Assembly: GCF_033097365.1 (NCBI RefSeq)
Contig: NZ_AP028461.1
Coordinates: 7,316,001-7,380,000, forward strand
Direction: 5' to 3'
Length of the DNA stretch: 64,000 bases
Source: Actinoplanes sichuanensis
Lineage (GTDB): Bacteria; Actinomycetota; Actinomycetes; Mycobacteriales; Micromonosporaceae
The position numbers and the translations under genes were made by a program. Positions within the stretch are counted from its first letter, which is position 1. Each line of letters begins with the position of its first letter. Below the pieces are notes generated by a model. It was not told the origin of the DNA and ran no database searches. It saw only the letters and a list, made by a program, of their open reading frames with translations. Below, one piece after another: positions 50,649 to 58,746 of this stretch.

Positions 50649-52348
50649 GATCTTTCCTCCCCGGTTCGGTAGGTGCGCGGACGGTACCACGATCTACTGC
50701 CCAGTAGCAGTAGGGAGAGAACCCCGCCGATCACGACCGCGGCCGCGAGCAGGTGCGCGACCAGGGCGGCAGCACGGCGACCGGAGTCCGCCTCTCGGAG
50801 GACAGCGGGCGCCGACGGGTTCTCCCACAGTTGAAGGTACCGACCGTCGTAAACCTGGCGCAGACCCGAAAGTACGGAATTGTCCAGCTGCTGGGCACCC
50901 TCGGCGACGAGCACCCAGCGGGTTCCGGCGGCGGCCGCCGGGCGTCCCGCGGCGAGCAGCGCGCCGACGGCGCCGGCCCGTGGGCTCTCGCCGTCGACGG
51001 TCACCAGACCGACCCGCAGGGCGTCGTTCATCAGCACCGGCACGTCCAGGAAACGGGGCGCCGGATCCCTGATCACCACGCCGCCGGCCCAGCCGTACCG
51101 CTGATAGCCCTCGAAAGGCAGGGACAGCACCTCGCCCGGACTCGCCGACACCAGTCTTGCCACCGCGTCCCAATCGGCCGGATACCGTACCGGCCTGAGC
51201 TGTCCCATCGCACCGAACGCGAGATCCGGCAACAGCATCACCGGCAGCAGCGCGGCCGCGACGAGCAGGGCCCGGCCGGAGGCCGGATCCCATCGGCGGG
51301 CGAGACGTTCGGCGATCAGCTCGGCGCCGAGAGCGAAACCGAGGGCCAGGACCAGGGTGTACGGGATGAGGAACTTCTGCCCGTCGCGGAGCAGCCCGCC
51401 GCCCGGCACGTGCACGACCGCCCACTCCAGCAGCCCGGCGGCCGGCGTGATCCCGGCCAGCGCCAGTACGAATCCACCGGCGGCCAGCACGAACAGCCGG
51501 TCCGCGACGTCCGGCAGGCGGCGGCGCAGCTCCCGCAGGCCCGGCACGGCCACTGCCAGCAGCACCAGCGTCACCAGCGGGGCCAGCACCGACTCACGAC
51601 TGGCCGGGACGGTCTGCGCGTTCCAGATGCCGCCGGTCCCGAGCAGCGCGGCGAGCGTGCCCGCCCAGTTCTCGGCACGGGCCGCGAACTGGGCCACCCC
51701 CTCCGGGTCGGACGCTCCCCCGGCCGGGCTGGTCAGCGCGGCCACCAGCCACGGCGCGTTCAGCGCGGTCACCGCGGCCAGGGCGGCGGCGGTCACCCGC
51801 CGACGCAGCGGCAGCAGCACGGCCACGGTCACCAGCGCGATCAGGCCGCCGGTGGGCGTCAGGGCGGCCGGTCCGGCCGCGATCACCAGGCGAGGCAGGC
51901 CACCCTTGCGGCCGGCGCGCACGTCCCGCGCCGCGATGATCAGCCAGGGCAGGCAGGCGTACGCGAGAAGCAGCGCCCACTGGCCGAGCAGGAGGCGTTC
52001 GGCCAGGAACGGGGTCCACGCGAAGGCCAGCGCCGCCACGGCTCGGGGTAGCAGCCGTTGGGTGGGCAGCAGCCGGGCCGCGCCGAGGGCGGCCAGGTAG
52101 ACGATCGCCACCAGTGCGATCCGCTGCAGCAGCCAGCCCGGCATCACCGTGTTCGCCGCCGACACCACGGCGTCCAGCGGCACGGCCCGCGGCAGCGCGT
52201 CCGCCGGGGCCACCATCTCCCAGGTCATCGGCTGCCGCGGCACGAACGTCATGTCGTAGCGCAGCACGTACCCGGGCAGGGCGAGCGGCGCGAGCACGAC
52301 CGCCGTGACGGCGCCCGCGATCGTGTGGAGGACCGGCCCCGCGCGCAC
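50561..52348 (-). CDS. Polytopic membrane protein, possible envelope-glycan factor
   Basis: A 595-residue protein with about 12 to 14 transmembrane helices and an extracytoplasmic loop (PADWDAVARLVSASPGEVLSLPFEGYQRYGW) late in the sequence. Layout resembles GT-C-type or YfhO-like membrane proteins, but I see no clear catalytic motif. An early loop MTFVPRQPMTWEMVAP may face outside. GTG 52348 shares one base with the upstream gene's stop, a coupled pair. The C-terminal 30 residues are basic and Ser-rich, and their DNA overlaps DUF2613. The order with neighbours suggests a role in assembling or moving cell-wall glycans. Confidence 0.7.
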   Translation of the reverse strand: MRAGPVLHTIAGAVTAVVLAPLALPGYVLRYDMTFVPRQPMTWEMVAPADALPRAVPLDAVVSAANTVMPGWLLQRIALVAIVYLAALGAARLLPTQRLLPRAVAALAFAWTPFLAERLLLGQWALLLAYACLPWLIIAARDVRAGRKGGLPRLVIAAGPAALTPTGGLIALVTVAVLLPLRRRVTAAALAAVTALNAPWLVAALTSPAGGASDPEGVAQFAARAENWAGTLAALLGTGGIWNAQTVPASRESVLAPLVTLVLLAVAVPGLRELRRRLPDVADRLFVLAAGGFVLALAGITPAAGLLEWAVVHVPGGGLLRDGQKFLIPYTLVLALGFALGAELIAERLARRWDPASGRALLVAAALLPVMLLPDLAFGAMGQLRPVRYPADWDAVARLVSASPGEVLSLPFEGYQRYGWAGGVVIRDPAPRFLDVPVLMNDALRVGLVTVDGESPRAGAVGALLAAGRPAAAAGTRWVLVAEGAQQLDNSVLSGLRQVYDGRYLQLWENPSAPAVLREADSGRRAAALVAHLLAAAVVIGGVLSLLLLGSRSWYRPRTYRTGEERSWPNWPRSLLRRSPGASSGSSECSRRPAP

Positions 52349-54219
52349 TACCCCGCCGGGGCCGGGACGACCTGGCCCACGGTGATCTCGTCGGTGCAGA
52401 CCCCGGCTCCGTCACCGAGCAGGTCGATCTCGACCGTGTTCCCGCCGCCCGAGGCGAGCGCGAACACCTCGTTCAGCCCCTGGTGCACGTCGAACGGGAT
52501 CAGCTCGCCGGAACCGATCCGCAGCGTCGCCGAGGCGTTCTTGTCGCTCAGGTACGCGATCCGCACCACCCACCAGTAGTCGAAGACGGTCGACTGCAGC
52601 GGGACGGTGACCGGGGCGCCGGTGATCCGATACCCACAGCCCTGCACCGGTCCCGGCTGCGCGGAGACCCCGTTCACCCAGGCCCGGCGGATGTGGCCGC
52701 CCTCGTCGAACGCCGACAGCTGACGGGACTGGATCACGAAGATCGGGCCGTCCTTGCCGAGCGGCGAGAAGAACTCGGACTGTTTGTTGTACGGCGCGGA
52801 CAGCCGCCCCACCACGTCCTCGGGGACCGTCCCGTCCATGAACACCGTGCCCGCCGGTGCGGCGGCCAGCTCCGCCTTCGCGGTGAGCAGGTAGTCGCGG
52901 CCCTTCTTGATCGCCCACTCGTCGCCGAACCGGATCGACGTCAGACCGGCGCTGGCCCCCAGCAGCACGATCACGAACGCGAGCACCGGCAGTGCCCGGG
53001 GGCCGGTGAGCAGCCGGGCCCGCGGCCGGACCGGAGCGGCCGCCTCCTCGATCCCCTCGCGTCGCACCCCGCAGAACGCGGCACCGGCCGCGATCGCCAC
53101 CACCACCATCACGTCGGCGATGTAGCGGGGCACCGCACCGGCCACGCCGCTGTAGATCGACCCGAGGCGGGTCGCCCCGAGCAGGCCCGCCACCAGCGCC
53201 GTATACAGGAACATCAGCAGCCACGCCCGCCCGGCCTCGGCGCCCCGCAGCCACACGGTGAACGCCATGAGCAGCACCACGACGCCGGTCGCGGCCCAGC
53301 GGAAGGCCTCCACCGGCGCGGTGACCGGGGCGCCGTCACCGGCGGCCATCCACTGCCACGGCCCGCCCACCATGCCGGGGAAGAGCGTGTTGCCGAACAT
53401 CTGGGTGACGAACGTGATCACCTCCTGCACCGAGGACGGCCGGCGCAGCGAGGAGGTCGACCGGAGCAGGTAGAAGAGCAGGAACAGCACTGAGATGTTG
53501 GTCAGCACCGCCCACGACGGCCACCAGCGGCGGATCGTGGTCCACAGCGACCGGAACGGGCCGCCCCGGGTGTAGAGGCACAGCGTGGTCAAAAAGACCA
53601 GGGCGACCGCGAGCAGTGCCTTCTCGAAGAAGATCAGCCCGAACGCGATCGACAGACCAAGCGTGACCAGGTGTTTCGGCCTGCGGGTCCGGATGTATTT
53701 CACCTGTGCACCGACCGCGAGGATCATCGCCAGCTGCATCGGCAGCATGTTGATCCCGACCGCCCACCACGAGGTGGCCTCCAGGGTCAGCGGGCTGAAC
53801 AGGAAGATCGACAGCGGCACCAGCACCGCCCAGCCGGGCTCCAGCATCAGGTGCAGCAGCCGGTAGAGCGCGATGCTCACCGCCAGCTGCCCGACCACCA
53901 GCAACGTCAGGTACGGCGTGTAGGTGAACCCGCCGACCTGGTTGGTCATCCACGTGACCAACTGACCGGCCGGCATCAGGTGGTTGTTGAACAGACCGAA
54001 GAGGTAGTCGGGGCTCAGCCCGTGCTTCTCCGCCATCGAGACGAGCGGGAAGTCGTCGTACGACAGATATCCGCGGTGCGCGATCATCGCTCGCGCGGCC
54101 ACGCTGATCGCGATCAGCACGGCGGCGACGGCGGTCACGGACAGGGTGATCCCGGGAATCGGGTTACCGCTCGGTAGTGAAGGCGGTGAGCTGCGCTCGG
54201 GTTGCGGAGCCAAGGACAC
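52348..54219 (-). CDS. Large membrane protein, GT-C-like, in the envelope-glycan operon
   Basis: About 623 residues with some 11 transmembrane helices followed by an extracytoplasmic C-terminal domain (about residues 415-620: TVFMDGTVPEDVVGRLS, WVNGVSAQ, closing GVCTDEITVGQVVP). Helix-loop organisation, with an acidic SYDDFPLVSMAE loop after helix 1, resembles GT-C glycosyltransferases that use lipid-linked sugars. No family is certain. The start is unsure: GTG 54219 is used here, TTG 54270 is in frame upstream, and an exact AAAGGAGG at 54249-54242 sits 4 nt before an in-frame CTG at 54237. It is coupled to the next membrane-protein gene. Confidence 0.68.
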   Translation of the reverse strand: MSLAPQPERSSPPSLPSGNPIPGITLSVTAVAAVLIAISVAARAMIAHRGYLSYDDFPLVSMAEKHGLSPDYLFGLFNNHLMPAGQLVTWMTNQVGGFTYTPYLTLLVVGQLAVSIALYRLLHLMLEPGWAVLVPLSIFLFSPLTLEATSWWAVGINMLPMQLAMILAVGAQVKYIRTRRPKHLVTLGLSIAFGLIFFEKALLAVALVFLTTLCLYTRGGPFRSLWTTIRRWWPSWAVLTNISVLFLLFYLLRSTSSLRRPSSVQEVITFVTQMFGNTLFPGMVGGPWQWMAAGDGAPVTAPVEAFRWAATGVVVLLMAFTVWLRGAEAGRAWLLMFLYTALVAGLLGATRLGSIYSGVAGAVPRYIADVMVVVAIAAGAAFCGVRREGIEEAAAPVRPRARLLTGPRALPVLAFVIVLLGASAGLTSIRFGDEWAIKKGRDYLLTAKAELAAAPAGTVFMDGTVPEDVVGRLSAPYNKQSEFFSPLGKDGPIFVIQSRQLSAFDEGGHIRRAWVNGVSAQPGPVQGCGYRITGAPVTVPLQSTVFDYWWVVRIAYLSDKNASATLRIGSGELIPFDVHQGLNEVFALASGGGNTVEIDLLGDGAGVCTDEITVGQVVPAPAG

Positions 54220-54356
54220 GTCAGCAGGTTGCCACAGGCTCCCTCCTTTGGACAGGTCGGGGCCGATCAACAGGGCGAGACGTGCTGGTCCGACCCGCTG
54301 AATCAGCGTTCAAAGTAGCCACTAGACCCGAGATTGACTCACCAGTAACCTGCACG

Positions 54357-54389
54357 AGCCGACACCAAGCCGATACAGAGCCGACACAG
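54357..54389. repeat. Three tandem 11-bp direct repeats upstream of the sugar-dehydrogenase gene
   Basis: AGCCGACACCA, AGCCGATACAG and AGCCGACACAG follow one another without gap at 54357, 54368 and 54379. The 11-bp period equals one helical turn, as in binding sites of PhoP/OmpR-type and SARP regulators. The array ends 31 bp before the dehydrogenase ATG and lies in the divergent promoter region. Confidence 0.7.
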
Positions 54390-54420
54390 ATCGGTGGCAC
54401 CGAGGCGATTGCGAGGCGAG

Positions 54421-55638
54421 ATGACCGATTCCCTGGACGTCACCGGCACAGAGGCCGGGGTGGACGTCTGCGTGGTCGGAGGATGTGGCCGGGTGGGCCT
54501 GCCGCTGGGCATCGCCCTCGCCTCCCGTGGCTTGTCCGTGTTGCTGTACGACATCGACGCGGCCGCGGTGGACCGGGTCAACTCGGGTGTCATGCCGTTC
54601 GACGAGGAGGGCGCGGCCGAGCCGTTGGCCGAGGCGCTGGCCGCCGGCCGGTTGCGGGCCGACACCGCCCCGGAGAGTGTCGGACGGGCCGAGGCGCTGG
54701 TCGTGGTGGTCGGCACCCCGGTCGACGAGCACCTCAACCCGGACCTGGGCGCGGTGCCGCGGGCGATCGAGCGCTGCGTCGAATACCTGCACGACGGCCA
54801 GCTGATCGTGCTGCGCAGCACCGTCTACCCGGGTGTCACCGCACTCACCGAGAAGCTGCTGAACAGCCGCGGCCTGCACGTCGACGTGGCGTTCTGCCCG
54901 GAGCGGATCGCCGAGGGCAAGGCGATGACCGAGCTCTTCGCCCTGCCGCAGATCGTCGCCGCGCGTACCCCGCAGGCCCTCGACCGGGCGGAGAAGCTGT
55001 TCCGGCACCTGACCGACTCGATCGTCACGCTCGAACCCGAAGAGGCCGAGCTGGCGAAACTGTTCACCAACACCTGGCGCTATCTGAAGTTCGCCGCGGC
55101 CAACCAGTTCTGGATGATGGCCAACGACTTCGGCCTCGATTTCGCACGGATCCGGCACGCCGTCGCGTACGACTACCCGCGCGCCGCCGACCTGCCGATG
55201 CCCGGGTTCGCGGCCGGGCCGTGCCTACTCAAGGACACCATGCAGCTGGCCGCGTTCAACCGGAACAACTTCGTGCTGGGCCACTCCGCGATGCTGATCA
55301 ACGAGGGCCTGCCGCTGTACCTGGTGTCCCGGCTGGAGGACCGCTTCGACCTCGGCGAGCTGAGCGTCGGCATCCTCGGGATGGCGTTCAAGGGTGGCTC
55401 CGACGACTCACGGGACAGTCTGGCGTACAAGCTGCGCAAGATCTTGACCTTGAAGGCGCGGGAGACCCTCTGCACCGATCCCTACGTCAAGGACGACCGG
55501 TTCCTGCCGCTCGACGACGTGCTCAAGCGCGCCGACCTGCTGGTGATCGCCTCGCCGCACCCGGACTACCGGACGCTGGACACCGAGAAACCGGTCATCG
55601 ACATGTGGGGCCTCACCGGACAGGGGGTGCTGGTATGA
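54421..55638 (+). CDS. UDP-glucose/GDP-mannose dehydrogenase-family protein
   Basis: A 405-residue nucleotide-sugar dehydrogenase. An N-terminal Rossmann fold (VCVVGGCGRVGLPLGIALASRG) binds NAD. The central domain has AELAKLFTNTWRYLKFAAANQF, and the catalytic Cys is at about residue 268 in GFAAGPCLLKDT. The C-terminal domain (VGILGMAFKGGSDDSRDS) binds the UDP or GDP sugar. It oxidises a hexose C6 to a carboxylate, giving an acidic sugar donor. ATG 54421 follows GAGGCGAG; an in-frame GTG at 54394 is less likely. It leads the coupled set with GT2 and epimerase. Confidence 0.87.
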   Translation: MTDSLDVTGTEAGVDVCVVGGCGRVGLPLGIALASRGLSVLLYDIDAAAVDRVNSGVMPFDEEGAAEPLAEALAAGRLRADTAPESVGRAEALVVVVGTPVDEHLNPDLGAVPRAIERCVEYLHDGQLIVLRSTVYPGVTALTEKLLNSRGLHVDVAFCPERIAEGKAMTELFALPQIVAARTPQALDRAEKLFRHLTDSIVTLEPEEAELAKLFTNTWRYLKFAAANQFWMMANDFGLDFARIRHAVAYDYPRAADLPMPGFAAGPCLLKDTMQLAAFNRNNFVLGHSAMLINEGLPLYLVSRLEDRFDLGELSVGILGMAFKGGSDDSRDSLAYKLRKILTLKARETLCTDPYVKDDRFLPLDDVLKRADLLVIASPHPDYRTLDTEKPVIDMWGLTGQGVLV

Positions 55639-56426
55639 CGCCACGGGTCTCCGTCGTCATCCCGGTCTACAACGAGGGACCGGAGGTGGTCCGCCACCTG
55701 GAGCGGATCCTCCGGGAGGTGCTGCTGCCGGCCGAGATACTGGTCGTGCACGACATGCCCGAGGACACCACGGTGCCGTTCGTGAACGAGCTGGCCCGCA
55801 CCGACCCGCGGGTGCGGGCGGTGCTCAACACGTACGGGCGCGGGCCGGCCAACGCGATCCGGTTCGGCATCGACGCGGCACGCGCCCCGGTGGCGGTCGT
55901 GACGATGGCCGACGGCTGCGACGACCCGCAGCAGATCGACGAACTGGCCCGACTCGTCGACCGCGGGGTGGTGGTCGCGGCGGCGTCCCGCTACATGCCC
56001 GGTGGGCAGCAGGTGGGCGGTCCCCGGTTCAAGCGGATCGCGTCCCGGTGGGCGGGCAAGACGCTCAAGACGTTCGCCCGGGTCGGCACCCGCGACGCCA
56101 CGAACAGCTTCAAGGCGTACGACACCGAATTCGTCCGTGAAGTGGGCATCGAGTCGGACACCGGTTTCGAGATCGGCATCGAGCTGACCGCGAAGGCGAC
56201 CCGGCTGCGCCGCCCGGTGGCCGAGATCCCGACGATCTGGCTCGACCGGCAGCTCGGCGAGTCACACTTCGACGTGGGCCGGTTCATGCCGAGTTATCTG
56301 CGCTGGTACTTTTTCGCGTTCGGCCGGCGGATGTCGGACGCTCAGATGGCCGCCCGCTGGGCGGCGAAGAGGCCTGCTCCGGCACCGGTTGTCGGTGGGC
56401 GACACAGGGAGGACACGCCGGCATGA
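55635..56426 (+). CDS. Family 2 glycosyltransferase (dolichol-phosphate-mannose-synthase-like)
   Basis: A 263-residue GT-A transferase: PRVSVVIPVYNEGPEVVRHL, the metal-binding VTMADGCDDP (DxD-like) and AASRYMPGGQQVGGPRFKRIASRWAG, which resembles polyprenyl-phosphate sugar synthases. A RATN-like TRDATNSFKAYDTEF segment follows. No transmembrane C-terminus is present. ATG 55635 overlaps the dehydrogenase stop by 4 nt. It may load a sugar onto polyprenyl phosphate for export by the flippase-like protein encoded downstream; that sequence of events is inferred. Confidence 0.85.
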   Translation: MTPRVSVVIPVYNEGPEVVRHLERILREVLLPAEILVVHDMPEDTTVPFVNELARTDPRVRAVLNTYGRGPANAIRFGIDAARAPVAVVTMADGCDDPQQIDELARLVDRGVVVAAASRYMPGGQQVGGPRFKRIASRWAGKTLKTFARVGTRDATNSFKAYDTEFVREVGIESDTGFEIGIELTAKATRLRRPVAEIPTIWLDRQLGESHFDVGRFMPSYLRWYFFAFGRRMSDAQMAARWAAKRPAPAPVVGGRHREDTPA

Positions 56427-56511
56427 TCGACTGCACCGAGCCGCGACCCCCTGCACTCAACAGGAAGCCTCCCAGGCGAGGGCCGGGAGAGCATGCCCAG
56501 GAAGGCACAGT

Positions 56512-57537
56512 ATGAAGGTGCTGGTCACCGGCTCGGCCGGTTTCATCGGCGGATATCTGGTCGAGGAACTGCTGGGCCGCGGGCACGAGGTCGTCGGCCT
56601 GGACAACTTCTCCAAGTACGGGCCGGTGTCGCACAGCTACGACGACCACCCGAACTACAGCTTCACCGAGGGCGACGCCCGGGACACCGAGCTGGTGACC
56701 CGGCTGCTGGCGGGCTGCGACCACTTCGTGGCCGGTGCGGCGATGATCGGTGGCATCTCCTACTTCCACGCGTACGCGTACGACCTGCTCGCCACCAACG
56801 AGCGGATCATGGCGTCGTCGTGTGACGCGGCGATCGCGGCGCACCGCAACGGCGGGACGCTGAAGAAGGTCACCTACGTGTCGTCGTCGATGGTCTTCGA
56901 GTCGACCGACCGCTGGCCCAGCAAGGAGGGCGACCAGCTGGAGGTGCCGCCGCCGATCTCGTCGTACGGCTTCCAGAAGCTGGCCGTCGAGTACTACGCC
57001 CGCGCCGCCTGGGACCAGTACAAGCTGCCGTACACCATCGTGCGTCCGTTCAACTGCGTCGGCATCGGCGAGGGCCGGGCGCTCGGTTCGGCCGAGGTGA
57101 TGTCCGGCAACGTCAAGCTGGCCATGTCGCACGTCGTCCCGGACCTGGTGCAGAAGGTGCTCAAGGGCCAGGACCCGCTGCATGTGCTGGGTTCCGGCGA
57201 CCAGGTGCGGCATTACACGTACGGCGGGGACCTCGCGCGGGGCATCGCGACCGCGATCGAGCACGAGAGCGCGCTGAACGACGACTTCAACCTGTCGACC
57301 GCCGAGTCCACCACCGTGCTCCAGCTGGCCGAGGTGATCTGGCGCAAGATCAAGGGGCCGGACGTGCCGTTCCGGGTGGTCAGCGACGAACCGTTCGCGC
57401 ACGACGTCGCGATGCGCGTGCCGGACGTGACCAAGGCCGCCGAGGTGCTCGGTTTCACCGCCGAGACCAGCCTCGACACGATGCTGGACGAGGTGATCCC
57501 GTGGATCACGCAGGCGGTGGAAGAGGGACGGCTGTAG
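56512..57537 (+). CDS. NAD-dependent sugar epimerase/dehydratase (extended SDR)
   Basis: A 341-residue protein. TGSAGFIGGYLVEELL holds the NAD-binding GxxGxxG (residues 7-13); the catalytic Tyr152 and Lys156 are in SSYGFQKLAVEYY, and the active-site Ser in VSSSMVFE. It modifies a nucleotide sugar, by epimerisation or dehydration. The long open frame upstream (41 codons) is leader: AGGAAGG lies 8 nt before ATG 56512. The 3' end overlaps the flippase-like gene by 37 nt. With the dehydrogenase and glycosyltransferase it could make an activated acidic or rare sugar. Confidence 0.88.
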   Translation: MKVLVTGSAGFIGGYLVEELLGRGHEVVGLDNFSKYGPVSHSYDDHPNYSFTEGDARDTELVTRLLAGCDHFVAGAAMIGGISYFHAYAYDLLATNERIMASSCDAAIAAHRNGGTLKKVTYVSSSMVFESTDRWPSKEGDQLEVPPPISSYGFQKLAVEYYARAAWDQYKLPYTIVRPFNCVGIGEGRALGSAEVMSGNVKLAMSHVVPDLVQKVLKGQDPLHVLGSGDQVRHYTYGGDLARGIATAIEHESALNDDFNLSTAESTTVLQLAEVIWRKIKGPDVPFRVVSDEPFAHDVAMRVPDVTKAAEVLGFTAETSLDTMLDEVIPWITQAVEEGRL

Positions 57538-58724
57538 CCCCCTCGCGCCTCGGGATCGGCGCCGCGGCGGTCGCCGTGGCCAGCGCGGTGACCAGCGCCT
57601 TCGGTTACCTGGTGCCGGTGCTCGGGGCCCGTACCCTGAACGCCTCCGATCTCGGCGCTCTGGCCACCGTCCTGGCCATCGCCGGCATCGTCGCCGTGCC
57701 CAGCATGGGTCTGCAGATCGCCGTCGCCGTGCACCGGGCCAAACAGCCCGGCGCCACGGCGCGGCGAGCCGGCTGGCTCACCGCGGCCGCGTGTGCCGCC
57801 CTGGTCGCGATGCTCGCGCCGGTCGCCGACGCCCTGCTCGACGTGCCGGCGCCGGTGATCCTGCTGCTGGCCGTCTACACCGGCGCGATCGTGCCGGCCG
57901 GGCGCTGGCTCGGCGAGTTGCAGGGCGACGAGCGGTTCCTGCGTCTCGCGCTGGGCATGTCGGTGCTGGCCGCCGGCCGGTACGGCGGTCTCAGCGCCGG
58001 ACTGTTGCTGGGCGCCGGACTGACCGGGTCGATGCTGATCGGCACCGCCACCGCCCTGCTCATCCCGGCGGTGCTCCCGGTGCTCACCCGCGCCGTCCGT
58101 GGTGTCCGGGCCGGTATGACCATCACCGCCCGGCAGGTCTTCACCGCGTGCTCGGCCACCCTCGCCATGCTCGTCGTCTCCTACGCCGATTTCCTGCTGG
58201 CCCGGCATCTGCTGCCGGGCCACGAGTCAGGGGCGTACGCGGTCGGCACCGTTCTCACCAAGGGCGCGATCTGGGCGCCGCAGGTGGTCACCGTGCTGCT
58301 GCTTCCACGGCTCGCGAAAGGCAGCCGGCGTGCCCTGATCGTCGCGCTCGGCCTGGTCACCGCCTCCGGGACGATCCTGGTGACGGCGTCCGCGGTGGCC
58401 GGCGGACTGGCGTTCCGGTTCGCGGGCGGCGAGAACTACGTGGCACTGGGCCGCTACGCGCCGGTGTTCGCCGCCACCGGCGCGCTCTACGCCCTGGTGT
58501 TCGTGCTGATCAACGCCCAGGTCGCGGCCGGCGCGAAGTGGCCGTCGGCCCCGCTGTGGGCCGGGACCGGGCTGCTCGTCGTGGTCGCCGAGTTCGTCGT
58601 GCCGCACACCCTTCAGGCGATCATGTGGTGCGCGACCGGCACCGCCCTGCTCATCCTGGTGGCCACCGCGGTGCCCACCATCGCCCGCCACCGCCGGGCG
58701 CGCGTCCCGGCGCGCACCGGGTGA
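57501..58724 (+). CDS. Flippase-like polysaccharide membrane protein
   Basis: A 407-residue protein with 11 to 12 transmembrane helices, resembling MOP-family (Wzx-like) exporters of lipid-linked sugars: an early VLGARTLNASDLGALATVLA and a later YADFLLARHLLPGHESGAYAVGTVLTKG, typical of the PST group. GTG 57501 lies within the epimerase gene, preceded by GAGGTGAT, so the two are coupled. It likely moves the product of the upstream sugar genes over the membrane. The exact substrate is unknown. Confidence 0.75.
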   Translation: MDHAGGGRGTAVAPSRLGIGAAAVAVASAVTSAFGYLVPVLGARTLNASDLGALATVLAIAGIVAVPSMGLQIAVAVHRAKQPGATARRAGWLTAAACAALVAMLAPVADALLDVPAPVILLLAVYTGAIVPAGRWLGELQGDERFLRLALGMSVLAAGRYGGLSAGLLLGAGLTGSMLIGTATALLIPAVLPVLTRAVRGVRAGMTITARQVFTACSATLAMLVVSYADFLLARHLLPGHESGAYAVGTVLTKGAIWAPQVVTVLLLPRLAKGSRRALIVALGLVTASGTILVTASAVAGGLAFRFAGGENYVALGRYAPVFAATGALYALVFVLINAQVAAGAKWPSAPLWAGTGLLVVVAEFVVPHTLQAIMWCATGTALLILVATAVPTIARHRRARVPARTG

Positions 58725-58734
58725 TCGTTGCTTC

Positions 58735-58740
58735 TAGGGT
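58735..58740 (+). promoter_or_regulatory. -10 element of a leaderless promoter (AI-2E transporter)
   Basis: TAGGGT lies exactly 6 nt before ATG 58747, with no ribosome site between. It suggests the transporter has its own promoter despite lying 22 nt after the flippase-like gene. Confidence 0.45.
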
Positions 58741-58746
58741 GATCAC

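Noticed and set aside
54177..55634. Upstream part of the frame that ends in the GT2 gene
   Set aside because: It is a shadow of the sugar dehydrogenase gene; only the part from ATG 55635 is protein-like.
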